This document shows positions 53,440 to 63,700 of a stretch of DNA of 64,000 bases, in pieces (positions within the stretch are counted from its first letter, which is position 1; every line of letters begins with the position of its first letter). Source of the stretch: Paralithodes platypus (Eukaryota > Arthropoda > Malacostraca > Decapoda > Lithodidae); the NCBI GenBank assembly GCA_032716605.1, contig CM064572.1, forward strand, positions 39,623,777 through 39,687,776, written 5' to 3'. Below the pieces are notes generated by a model. It saw nothing but the letters and a program-made list of their open reading frames with translations, did no database searches and had not been told where the DNA came from. The position numbers and the translations under genes were made by a program.

Positions 53440-54548
53440 TTTGATGCAAGATATTTGTCTATGGGAAGTTTAAATGAATCAACGGTGCTGCAGTCTATAA
53501 CGTCTCGGGGAAGCCCATTCCACAAGTGACAACTCGATTGAAGAAGAAATTCTTAGATTCGTAAGAGTTAAAAGATTTACCAATAATTTTGCAACCGTTT
53601 CCCCGAGTGTAATTAGATTGGTCGCTAGTGAAGTACTTACTACAGTTCATATTGTCGATGCCTTTGATGATTTTGAGCACTTGAATTAAGTCGCCTCTTA
53701 ATCTGCGCTGGGATAAAGGAAATAGATTTAATTCTCTAAGACGCTCCTCGTATCATTTTGGTAACTCTACGTTGAACTCGTTCTAGCTTGTCTATATCTT
53801 TTTGGTAATAAGGGCACCAGGATTGAACGCAGTATTCCAAAAGAGGGCGGACTAAGGAATTGTAAAGGGTTAGGATAACATCTATGGACTGATGCTCAAA
53901 TGACCTGCCTATAAAGCCAATTATTTTGTTTGCCTTCTTAACAACTTCTGAACATTGTTAACTTGGTTTTAGGTTACTTGATATTGTTACTCCCAGATTG
54001 GTTTCGCTGTTTACATTCTTAAGCTGAGTGCCATTCATCGAATAGTTTGCTTTCTCATTTTGGTATCCGATATGTAGCACTTTACATTTATCCGCATTGA
54101 AACTCATTTGCCAAATTTGGGCCCAACATGACAACTTATTTAGATTGTGTTGCATATCGTCAACTTGTACTTTTGAGAGTACGCTATTTGCAATTTTTGT
54201 ATCGTCAGCAAATTTTGAGATTGTACAGGTGAGACCCTCATCTATGTCATTGATGTAAATTAGAAAGAGAATTGATCCTAGTTCCTATTCCTGGGGTACC
54301 TCGCTACTTACATTGGTCCATTTAGATGCCTTACCGTTTATTACTACTCTTTGCTTTCTGTCACTAAGCCAATTTTCTATCCATTTCTACGCACCGATTT
54401 GTATTCTATGCGCTTTTAGTTTTAGCAGTAAACGTTTGTGGGGAACTTTGTCAAAGGCCTTTTGAAAATCAAGGTATATAATATCTACAGCTTTACTATC
54501 ATCATAGAGGTTGAGGATATCGTGGAAGAAGTCTAAGAGGTTTGTTAA
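53440..54548 (-). pseudogene. LINE-A copy 5 reverse transcriptase, C-terminal half
   Basis: Frames at 53495-53680 (GIDNMNCSKYFTSDQSNYT) and 53958-54155 (KLSCWAQIWQMSFNADKC, SNLKPS) plus the FADD and GVPQ regions in between, all out of frame with each other. A deletion of about 25 bases near 53750 removed the NKPYEERLRE stretch. More diverged than copies 3 and 6. Confidence 0.85.
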
Positions 54549-54863
54549 CCCCTAAAAGTCGGCGCGCAACTTAAGTCGAGTTAAATAAAGCTGGACTGTG
54601 TGGCGGCGCTCGACATAACTCGAGTGGCAATTTCAGCACGTAATGTTGCTGAGAGAGAGAGACAAGTGGTGGCAGGAGAGTAGCGAGTGTATGACTGCTC
54701 CAGACCACCGCGGCGAACCTACTGACACGAATCTCACCTCCCTCCTACCTCTCTCACTCGCTATATACGGAATTGTATCGGGAAAGTGGCTAATTACCTG
54801 CTTTTTGCACTCGCGTTGCACGGTTATTGCAAGAAAACTAGCCATCATAAAAGGATCGTTATG

Positions 54864-57313
54864 TACAAGGAAATCAAGCAACAACAGATCTAGTGACCCT
54901 TCTAGGTTGCTTGTCCTCCAAAACACTGAGGATCAAGTGTCCAAACAGTGGTTTAGAGTGGGTAAGGGAACATTGGAAAGGGAACTACTGCCCTGCCACT
55001 AACGTGGCAGGACTAGGAAGTTAGTAGGGGACATATGGGTTAGTAACTGAGGGGAGGATAAAGTTATTCATTTACAAACGCAGTCAGTCGCGGGTTTGAT
55101 GCGAGATATTTGTCTAGGCGGAATTTAAATGAATCAACGGTGCTGCAGTCTATAACGTCTCGGGGAAGCCCATTCCACAAGTTGACAACTCGATTGAAGA
55201 AGAAATTCTTAGATTCGTGCGAGTTAAAAGATTTACCAATAATTTTGCAACCGTTTCCCCGCGTGTAATTAGATTGGTCGATAGTGAAGTACTTACTACA
55301 GTTCATATTGTCGATGCCTTTGATGATTTTGAACACTTGAATTAAGTCGCCTCTTAATCTGCGCTGGGTTAAAGGAAATAGATTTAATTCTCTAAGACGC
55401 TCTTCGTATGGTTTGTTCTTTAGGCTAGGTATCATTTTGGTAACTCTACGTTGAACTCGTTCTAGCTTGTTTATATCTTTTTGGTAATAAGGGCACCAGG
55501 ATTGAACGCAGTATTCCAGAAGAGGGCGGACTAAGGAATTGTAAAGGGTTAGGATAACTTCTTTGGATTTATGCTCAAATGACCTGCCTATAAAGCCAAT
55601 TATTTTGTTTGCCTTCTTAACAACTTCTGAACATTGTTGACTCGGTTTTAGGTTACTCGATATTGTTACTCCCAGATCAGTTTCTCTGTTTACATTCTTA
55701 AGCTGAGTGCCATTCATCGAATAGTTTGCTTTCTCATTTAGGTATCCGACATGTAGTACTTTACATTTATCCGCATTGAAACTCATTTGCCAAATTTGGG
55801 CCCAACATGACAATTTATCTAGATTGTGTTGCATATCGTCAACTTGTTCTTTTGAGAGTACGCTATTTGCAATTTTTGTATCGTCAGCAAATTTTGAGAT
55901 TGTGCAGGTGAGACCCTCATCTATGTCGTTGATGTAAATTAGAAAGAGAATTGGTCCTAGTACCGATCCCTGGGGTACCCCGCTACTTACATTGGTCCAT
56001 TTAGATGCCTTACCGTTTATGACTACCCTTTGCTTTCTGTTGCTGAGCCAATTTTCTATCCATTTCAACACACCGTCTTGTATTCCATGCGCTTTTAGTT
56101 TTAGCAGTAAACGTTTGTGGGGAACTTTGTCAAAGGCCTTTTGAAAATCAAGGTATATAATATCTACAGCTTTACTCTGTAGAGGTTGAGGATATCGTGG
56201 AAGAAGTCTAAGAGGTTTGTTAAACAGGAACGTTTTTTACGAAAGCCGTGTTGAGTATCTTTAAGTATGTTATTTTCCTCTAAGTGATTTACGAGTCTGT
56301 CTCGTATGACGTTTCTAGCATTTTACATACAACTGAGGTTAAGCTAATTGGACGATAGTTACTGGGTAGGGATTTGCTGCCTTTTTTGAATATCGGTGTT
56401 ACGTTGGCTAGCTTCCACTGATCAGGCATAGTTCCAGACTGCAAGGATTTATTGAATAGTAATGTCAGTGGTTTGGAGAGCTCATTCTTAGCTTCCTTTA
56501 GAACTCTAGGCGAGATTGTATCAGGTCCTGGCGTTTTATTTACCTTGAGTTTATCTAAACAATTCAATACTTCTCTCTCTGTAACGGTGATATTGCTTAG
56601 AACATCTGAATTATCAATCTGAATCGGCGATGGTGTAGGGATATCACTGAGGTCTTCGGTTGTAAAAACTGATGCAAAGAAGGTATTGAGGGCATTACTC
56701 ATTTGTACTTCGTCTTTGGTATATTCTCCTTTTTCATCGACTAACGGTCCAACAGTTGAAGTAACTACTTTTTTCTTTCTGATATAACTATAGAATTCTT
56801 TCGGGTTTGTTTTACTTTGTTTCGCAATATGTAACTCTAAGGTCTTTTTACTTTGCTTAATTAACTTTTTGGCTTTGCGTCGTAGCTCTACAAATTTCAC
56901 CCGTTCTTCGTCATTTTGTGAGGATTTTAATCTATCATTAGCAAATTTTTTAGCAAGCAGGCAGTTTGAAATATCTTTATTCCACCATTTGGGCTTATTA
57001 TTATGGCCTGGACGCCGTATTTTCGATGGTATGCAGTCTTGCACTGCTTTTAGGTAAGTGGTTTCGAATAACTTCCAAGATGTATTTATGTCGTTATTGT
57101 TAATTAAAAAGCTCCAGTCAGTTTCTTTAAACATAGCTCTAAGTTTATGGAAGTTTGCTTTCTTGAAATTAGGGACTTTTTCGATGCTACTATTTGGTTC
57201 GTTACTAGTAAACTTTAAAGTGAAAGTTATCGTACGATGGTCGCTGTTACTGAATTCATCACCAACATTCAAATTCTCTATCAATTCTTCTTTTGTTGCA
57301 AGTACAAGTACAA
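54864..57313 (-). mobile_element. LINE-A copy 6 inside the TTAA-4 element
   Basis: Flanked by GTTATG on both sides (54858-54863; 57314-57319), a 6-bp duplication; the joined host sequence matches the 46.3-kb TTAA-4 copy. The 3' end is TACAAGG without a GA tract, and the 5' break lies in the endonuclease at VLATKEE with an extra GTACAA. The only copy here with a conventional short duplication. Confidence 0.88.
55064..57284 (-). pseudogene. LINE-A copy 6 reverse transcriptase, two frameshifts
   Basis: 57284-56289 covers LNVGDEFSNSDHRTITF, the linker KWWNKDIS, TPGPDTISP and NYRPISLTS. 56071-55064 covers GVPQGSVLGPILFLIYIND, FADDTKIA, DLGVTISS, EYCVQSWCPYY and the C-terminus to DCSTVDSFKFRL. Compared with copies 2 and 3, one base is missing near 56310 (TATGACGTTTC) and four bases near 56178 (ACTCTGTAGAGG), so QHGFRKKRSC and the FQKAFD catalytic block lie out of frame. 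Otherwise nearly intact. Confidence 0.9.
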
Positions 57314-57488
57314 GTTATGGTGTCATTCGAAAGCTCTGTTTATGCCCTTTCAGAGATAGATACTTGTTTTACGTTCTGGGTCTTATTTAGGCATGAAAAT
57401 GATCACGTAAACAGCCCTATTTTGGCTAAAAACACCCCGCTGGGCGGTACATGTAAATAAACTGCATAGGCCGCTCGTAAAGGGTTAA

Positions 57489-57868
57489 ACAGGAACGTTT
57501 TTTACGAAAGCCGTGTTGAGTATCTTTAAGTATATTATTTTCCTCTAAGTGACTTACGCATCTGTCTCTTATGAGTGTTTCTAGCATTTTACATACAATT
57601 GAGGTTAAGCTAATTGGATGATAGTTACTGGGTAGGGATTTGCTGCCTTTTTTTAATATCGGTGTTACATTGGCTAGCTTCCACTGATCAGGCATAGTTC
57701 CAGACTGCAAGGATTTATTGAATAGCAATGTCAGTGGTTTGGAGAGCTCATCCTTAGCTTCCTTTAGAACTCTAGGCGAGATTGTATCAGGTCGAGGCGT
57801 TTTATTTACCTTGAGTTTTTCTAAACAATGCAATACTTCTCTCTCTGTAATGGTGATATTGCTTAGAA

Positions 57869-57899
<31 letters not shown>

Positions 57900-59371
57900 A
57901 CAATGAACGGAGGAAGGAAAAACACAGATAAAACAAAAAGTTCCATGTGCCTAAAGGCATCCTCCATTCATAAAATGTGTGTAACAACTGGATTTAAACA
58001 TTTGTAGATTGTAAGTTTGTGGAAAGCAATTCGACGGAAGTGAATTCCAAAGAGTAGTAGCTCTGGGGATAAATGAATTCTGATAAGCAGAAGTTCTGCA
58101 TTGTGGAGGAGAAAGTGTAAATTCATGGGCGCTCTCAGCTGCCCTAGTTCTACGGGGAAAGATGTGGAGAGGCGGCACAATTGAAGCAAGTTCCTCGGAA
58201 CAATTGCTGTGAAAATATCTGTAGAATTATCTGAATTATCAATCAGAATCGGCGATGGTGTAGGGATATCACTGAGGTCTTCTGTTGTAAAAACTGATGC
58301 AAAGAAGGTATTGATGGTATTACTCATTTGTTCTTCGTCTTTGGTGTATTCTCCATTTTCATCGACTAACGGTCCAACAGTTGAAGTAACTACTTTTTTC
58401 TTTCTGTATAACTATAGAATTCTTTCGAGTTTGTTTTACTTTGATTCGCAACATGTAATGCCAGGGTCTTTTTACTTTGCTTAATTAACTTTTTGGTTTT
58501 GCGTCGTATCTCTACAAATTTCCACCCGTTCTTCGTCATTTTGCGAGGATTTTAATCTATCATTAGCAAACTTTATAGCAAGCAGACGGTTTGAAATATC
58601 TTTATTTCACCATTTAGGCTTATTATTATGGCCTGTACGCCGTATTTTCGATGGTATGCAGTCTTGTACTGCTTTTAGGTAAATGGTTTCGAATAATTCC
58701 CAAGATGTATTTATGTCGTTATTGTTAATTAAAAAGCTCCAGTCAGTTTCTTTAAACATACTGTAGCTCTAAGTTTATGAAAATTTGCTTTCTTGAAATT
58801 AGCGACTTTTTCGATGCTGCTATTTGGTTCGTTACTAGTAAAATTTGAAGTGAAAGTTATTGTACGATGGTCGCTGTTACTGAATTCATCACCAACATTC
58901 AAATTCTCTATTAATTCTTCTTTCGTTGCAAGTACAATGTCAAGAACGTTATTACCACGGGCCGGCGATCGAACAAATTGATAGAGTGAACTCTCTTGCA
59001 AGTTCGCATACAAGTCATGTCCGGAGTGTGAAGTAAGAGTATCGCCCCACTTGGTCACAGGTAAATTGAAGTCGCTAAAAATTACGGTGTCTTGTGAGTT
59101 ACTTACATCTGCAATTTGTTCGTAAATTATTTGGTCAGTTTGCACTGATTAAGCTGGAGATCTGTATATTAATGCAAGTATTATTTTTGTACCTTTATTA
59201 TTCTTTATTAGCACAAGAGATGTGTCGACATTCACAATTTGAGGTTTTGACAAGAGGGTCGGGTTAAGACTTTCTTTGATATAAAGTAAAACGCCACCTC
59301 CATTTCTATTTATTCGGCTTTTCTCAAACATTACATAGCCGGGAAGTGAATACTCTGCTAAAAATCTCTAT
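57489..59371 (-). pseudogene. LINE-A copy 5: RT N-terminal half and endonuclease, interrupted
   Basis: 57833-57489 encodes the first RT motifs in variant form (TPRPDTISP, SNYHPISLTS, QHGFRKKRSC). After the LINE-B tail, 58330-58730 continues with NTFFASVFTTEDLSDIPTP. 59145-58729 and 59331-59149 hold most of the APE-type endonuclease: RNGGGVLLYIKESL, YRSPA, FSDFNLPVTKWGD (Asp-x-Asn), SNSDHRTITF (Asp-His). A TAA at 59148 divides the endonuclease. Confidence 0.85.
57871..58228 (-). mobile_element. LINE-B tail inserted in LINE-A copy 5
   Basis: Starts with a T-run (the poly(A) tail seen from this strand), then the LINE-B 3' UTR and the last ~75 codons (PRRTRAAESAHEF, CRTSAYQNSFIPRATTLWNS). The break is next to CTGTAGAAT; the host has TAGAACAT before and TAGAATTAT after, probably the duplication with later changes. 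Very similar to the 25.1-25.46 kb sequence. Confidence 0.88.
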
Positions 59372-59993
59372 TGTGACGCCTACCAGCATTGGCAGAATCG
59401 CCTCTCGTTAGCCACTAGCGCTTGCCAGGGCAGTGAAATGGGCTGCAGTTATCAGAGAATGTTGTTCTTTCTTTCATAGTACTCGCATTGTTACAGATAG
59501 TCAAGTGGTGGTCTTTATTTTTGTCTGTGGCAGCGGGAAGTATTTTATATCATTAGTAGAATATAAGATGCAGTGTGGAGGGAGAGAGAGAGAGACGAGA
59601 GCGTGGTGGTAATATGTGCATGCGTATGTCTGTGCTACCTCACTCGGAGGAGTTTTCCCGGCCGCGTGGGCTTTCTCTTGTCTTTGATTGGCTGGTGGTT
59701 CCTGGCGCGTCCTAGGGGCCTGCTGCCTTGTGACGTATTGGCCCGTGATTGGCCGACCATCGCGCCTTTGTGGGATCCTGCGGTCCCGAGGAGCTACCCT
59801 CCTCAGAGCAGGCTAGGGGTGCACACGACTAACATCCTTTTTATATCTGTCCCCCATATCTCCACCATTCTGATACTGTCTCTCTCACTCAACTTCCATT
59901 CTTTCATTCCTCTAATCTTTTAACGTCACAACACTCCCTTTGGGAGTCCAATCATTAAGTGCCCTTGTTTTGTTCGTAGCCCCGGTCGTAACA
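59372..59993. mobile_element. Solo LTR in LINE-A copy 5
   Basis: TGTGACGCCTACCAGCATTG to GGTCGTAACA, flanked by CTAT on both sides (59368-59371; 59994-59997). Removing it gives AAATCTCTATCTTCTG across the endonuclease/N-terminal junction of LINE-A. A shorter relative of the 28.3-kb LTR. Confidence 0.88.
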
Positions 59994-59997
59994 CTAT

Positions 59998-60270
59998 CTT
60001 CTGTATTGAGCCACGATTCTGTTATGCTAATCACATCATAATTTTATGTAAACACTAGTTCCTCTAAATCTGAAAATTTATTGCTTATGCTACGAGCGTT
60101 TGCATAGAAAACCTTTAAAGTTGCGGTTTTAGAACTCACAGAATGCTCTTTAATCAAATATTTGGTTCTGGTCGGATCTACAATTACATTCATGGCTGTC
60201 CTCGGTCCTCGGTCGTTATCCCTGGTGGTTTTGAATTTGGGTCGTGTTGGTGGAGCTTTATACAAATTCG
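59998..60270 (-). pseudogene. LINE-A ORF2 N-terminus
   Basis: Minus strand 60265-60044: PKFKTTRDNDRGPRTAMNV, then TLKVFYANARSISNKFSDLE, where NARS(I/L)..K..(D/E)L is the usual first endonuclease motif. The likely start is near 60265, just downstream of ORF1. Confidence 0.75.
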
Positions 60271-60291
60271 TGGTTTTTGACGGATTAACAT

Positions 60292-60654
60292 TTAATTCCT
60301 TCGCAGGTTGCCGTCCTCGCGGTCTTCGGTCCTCCTTCCTGGTTGTCCCGTGCTGAGTCGATTTCTTCTCCGAAAATCCTTCACCGCATCGTTGAGAAGA
60401 TGCCCAAAACGTGCTGCTCCCACCTGGTTCAGATGAACCCCATCGTCCGAAAACAAATAGTCATCATAGTAGAAATTGTCCCAGGTGTCGACGAATCCCA
60501 CGTTCTCTTTCCTGCAGAGGTTTGCTAGACAACGATTTGTGCTGGTGGCTATGTTGTAAAATCGGCTTTCTACACCGAGCCGGGGGACGATTCCTGAGAC
60601 GATGATCATTGATGACTTCTCCTTAAACGACTTGATAAGCTGTTGGTACTTTAA

Positions 60655-60655
<1 letters not shown>
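60292..60655 (-). pseudogene. LINE-A ORF1, C-terminal half of an SGNH-type esterase
   Basis: Minus strand, starting in GA-derived codons and continuing with YQQLIKSFKEKSSMIIVSGI, FYNIATSTNRCLANLC, ENVGFVDTWDNFYYDDYLFS and DDGVHLNQVGAARFGHLL. D-x-x-H in DDGVHLN is the C-terminal catalytic motif of GDSL/SGNH hydrolases. Esterase-type ORF1 proteins are known in CR1 and some L2 elements, where they are thought to act on or bind lipids or membranes. The catalytic-Ser half was lost at the GA junction. The frame then ends in a basic tail shortly before ORF2. Confidence 0.8.
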
Positions 60656-60688
<33 letters not shown>

Positions 60689-60728
60689 GGGGGATAGGAG
60701 TAGGGGGGATAGAAGGAAAGAGAGAGAG
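60655..60728. repeat. (GA)n and GGATAGGAGTAGGGGGG block right of LINE-A copy 5
   Basis: Mirrors 53114-53186 in order and sequence (GA run, GGGGGGATAGGAGTAGGG, ATAGAAGG, GA run). Confidence 0.85.
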
Positions 60729-60783
60729 TACCAAAACCCAATACATGGAGCCAAGATATTGAGTAGAAGCGACTATAAACTTG

Positions 60784-60809
60784 TGTGTGTGTGTGTGTGT
60801 GTGTGTGTT
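60784..60809. repeat. (GT)n microsatellite
   Basis: 13 GT units. Confidence 0.95.
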
Positions 60810-60852
60810 CTTCAACCCCAGTACAGTACCAGGCTTTCAGTAACCTGCTATT

Positions 60853-61140
60853 AACCTTTATCAAGCTTAAAAACAAACACCCCAAGACTCCCCTTCAATA
60901 TAAATTTGTACATTTTTCAGTAGAAAAATATTCCGGCCAAAGGCCGGTTCCTCCTATAGTTACAGGCGCGCTATCGCTAGCCAGCAAACAAATCAACACA
61001 TAAATGGCACGAAAGGTGTATATTTTGACGATGACATGGGACAAAAAGTCCTATAGTTGCCAAACTAATAGAACGAACGTCATAAAATCTTTAAACAAAT
61101 GGAACTAGATAAGAAGGAAAACAACAAGCCCCCCCCCCCC
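60853..61140 (-). mobile_element. TTAA-1 element copy
   Basis: Minus strand, from CAAGCTTAAAAACAAACACC through CCAAAGGCCGGTTCCTCC, CGCTATCGCTAGCC, AACATAAATGGCACGAAAGG to a long C-run at 61131-61147. Ends degraded. Confidence 0.7.
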
Positions 61141-61147
61141 CCCCCCC

Positions 61148-62600
61148 GGTTACCCCCGAGTACAACCCTTTACCGGAAGTGCTCGTACGACTTATTGAGT
61201 ACTTTTTAGCGGAAACGTTTTAAAGAATTCAGGTGAGCCGATATATGATCCATTTTCTTCTCTCTCTCTCTCTCTCTGTATATATATATATATATTGGTA
61301 TGCCCTGATTTTATACAGGATTAACGATTGATACACGTGAGTTCTACTAGACTGGGACTTCTGAGTTCATACAATTACATATAAAAAAGACAACAGAGGA
61401 TATATATATAGCCAAAATGTAGTTTGGAATACAGCTTTATTCCCTTAATATCTAAATACACAATGGAGTATGAATGTGAGTTTAGAAACACAACCAATGA
61501 ATAGCACTTAAAACATTTTCTATCTCCGAGCACAGTCGCGGATCTGGATAGAGTTCAGGTATTTAGCACAGCTAAACTATATTCCTTTTATCTGGAATCA
61601 TATACACTACTAACTATCGAGGGCTGCTACAAGTAATATTGTCAGCTATAATATTGCACTGTACTTGTAAAGAATTAGACTTGCGATGTTAAATGTGAAA
61701 AAGAGTTATTTAGAACACTATATGTATCTTGAATTATCTACCGTGCGCACTGCTATGAGAACAAGTTCAAAGTCAACTGAGACTAGACTTTGAAATATAT
61801 ACTTAGTGTTGGAATAATGGCAGAGTCGCTTGTGGACTCTGAAATATTTTCACTTGGTCGAAATAATGGCAGAGTCACTTAGCATCAAAATCGGCTTCAA
61901 TGGAATACATTCGGAAATCACTTTTAATGGTTGGGAACAATTCAGTAGATTATAGAGCTTTCGTATAAGTAATTTTGTTCTATAAATTCCGAATAATAGC
62001 ACGATAATGGATTTATGATATTTTTAACACTTTGTGGGACTGCTTATTTCACTCTCTAACTTGGATTTTTGGTAGAGTCGCTTGGGAACTCTTGGGGAAC
62101 TCTGGTTATTTCCGGTCACTTGGTAGATTACAATTAGGCACTTTCTCTCTTTTCTGGTTATCGACTTAGGCGTCATTTTTATATTTTCTTTCCAACGATG
62201 ATTAGGGTATTTGCTGGCTGTAGTCTTCTGCTCCTCTGTGGGCCGACCAGGTTGGCCGGCTGTGTGAAGATAGTTCCAGATGGGTTGATGGGTTAAGGGT
62301 CTTTAGTATGGCTCTGTAACATATAGTAATTATCTGGCAATTACTGTTGGGCACCATACCGGACTAACGCGAGTATTCTAGAGGTTATGTGGAATACTCA
62401 ACTATTCTGACCTTAATATCAACCGTTGATGAAGTCCTGTTAAGGTACTCTTGAATTAGGGTCTTAAATTTCGTGCCTCAGTAAGAATGTATACGGCACA
62501 AAATCGGACTAACGCAGGAAGACTTTAGAACTACTCTGCCTGACTGTCCTGACCGTTTTAGGAGGTTCGGGGGACCCGGGGCGGTTTTTAAACCTTTCAG
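61148..62600. other. ORF-free region with scattered short hairpins
   Basis: (CT)n at 61260-61277 and TA run to 61294. AGAGTC-GCTTGTG-GACTCT at 61822-61840 is a hairpin, and related GGCAGAGTC / GGTAGAGTCGCTTGGGAACT motifs recur at about 61869 and 62071. CGGACTAACGC occurs at 62360 and 62515. GAGTATTC...GAATACTC (62371-62399) forms another stem. No protein-coding signal. Confidence 0.6.
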
Positions 62601-63700
62601 ATACACAGTTTAATGGGATGCCACAGACTTAGTGCACCTAGGACTTGTATGTGCAGAGTCCCCTGGAGGGTATCTCGCCAAGCCCTTTTTATCACAGCGG
62701 TCTCAGATGTTTTGAGACTTCCTGTGAAAAGTGGTAGTGTTCACTTTCAATAGTAATAATTAGAGAGGTCGGGATGCCGGAGTCTCTCAACTTTTACTAG
62801 GGAAAGTATAACCTAGCAGAGGGGGCAATGTTAGATACTGGGATGCCAGTAGTAACAAAGTTCCTTTGAAAGGACACTTTGCGCAGTGTTCACTTCCAAG
62901 AGTAATAGTATAGAGATCGGGATGCCGGAGTCTCTCTACTTGTACTAGGGAAAGTGAAACCTAGCAGAAAAGACAATGTTAGATACCGGGATGCCAGTAG
63001 TAACAAAGCTCCTCTGAAAGGACACTGTCACAGGGTTCACTTCCAAGAGTAATAATAGAGAGGTCGGGATGCCGGAGTCTCTCCACTTTTACTAGGGGAA
63101 GTGGGACCTAACAAAAGGGACAATGTTAGATACTGGGATGCCAGTAGTATCAAAGTTCCTAGAGTAGGACTTAGCACTTTTCACTCTAGAGAATATTGAG
63201 GACGGGATGCCGTTCTCCTTAACTTCTTTTAGAGAGGGTTTTAGCACTTTTCACTCTAGAGAATATTGAGGACGGGATGCCGTTCTCCTCAACTTCTTTT
63301 AGAGAGGTGCTTGTGGACTTCTTTAACTAGAAGGAAGGGGCGGGATGCCGTGACCCTTCTTCCTAAGTTAAGGAAAGCTTTATACCGGTAACAGAAGCTA
63401 TGTTAATCACTCGGATGCCAGTGGTAACAAAGTTTCCTGTAAAAGGCCACAGTTTCGGTAACTGAAATAATAGAAATGAAGCTCCGGGATGCCGATCACT
63501 TCACTACTATAATTTAGTAGACACCGCCTCTCAAGAATCTCTATGTTAGCTGACGGGATGACGCAACCAACAAAGATCCCTAAAATAGTTTTTTTTAGCT
63601 CACAGACAGTATATTGAACTTTCGGGATACCTTAGGTCCAACTGGATGGAGGTTTAATTCTAAGACTTCTAAAGGTGGGATGCCAGTACTCAAGCAGCCT
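62601..63700. repeat. Array of ~15 hairpins with conserved GG-GATG-CC apex, ~70-bp period
   Basis: GGGATGCC or a one-base variant starts at 62615, 62771, 62840, 62919, 62988, 63066, 63135, 63204, 63274, 63342, 63412, 63486, 63555, 63624 and 63677; a degenerate unit (GTCTCA-GATG-TTTTGAGAC) sits near 62700. Each lies at the centre of two imperfectly complementary arms of 10-30 bp. Arm types differ: AGAGAG...CTCTCT with AGTAA...TTACT; TGTTA...TAACA; CTCTAGAGAA...TTTTAGAG; AAGGAAGGGG...CCCTTCTTCC; AATGAAG...CTTCACT. No ORF over 60 codons. Confidence 0.85.

Larger units (their letters stand above)
54549..57484. mobile_element. TTAA-4 (piggyBac-type) miniature element inside LINE-A copy 5
   Basis: TTAA at 54545-54548 and 57485-57488. 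Left arm 54549-54863 begins CCCCTAAAAGTCGGCGCGC, right arm 57320-57484 ends GCCGCTCGTAAAGGG, an inverted match. Joining the flanks with a single TTAA gives AGGTTTGTTAAACAGGAACG, the sequence found in other LINE-A copies. Without LINE-A copy 6 it is about 480 bp. Arms match the 45.3-kb copy. Confidence 0.9.
53187..60655 (-). mobile_element. LINE-A copy 5, longest copy, with four later insertions
   Basis: 3' end at 53187. LINE segments: 53187-54548, 57489-57870, 58229-59371 and 59998-60655. Between them lie a TTAA-4 element (54549-57484, itself holding LINE-A copy 6), a LINE-B tail (57871-58228) and a solo LTR (59372-59993). The 5' end breaks inside ORF1 and joins a GA tract. Joined, the LINE segments amount to about 3.5 kb and define gene order ORF1 esterase, ORF2 endonuclease, RT, 3' UTR. 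Confidence 0.9.

Noticed and set aside
62601..63700. Regularly spaced short repeats as a CRISPR array
   Set aside because: The host is an animal, there are no cas genes, the conserved part is only 8 bases, and the intervening sequences are hairpin arms, some nearly identical between units.
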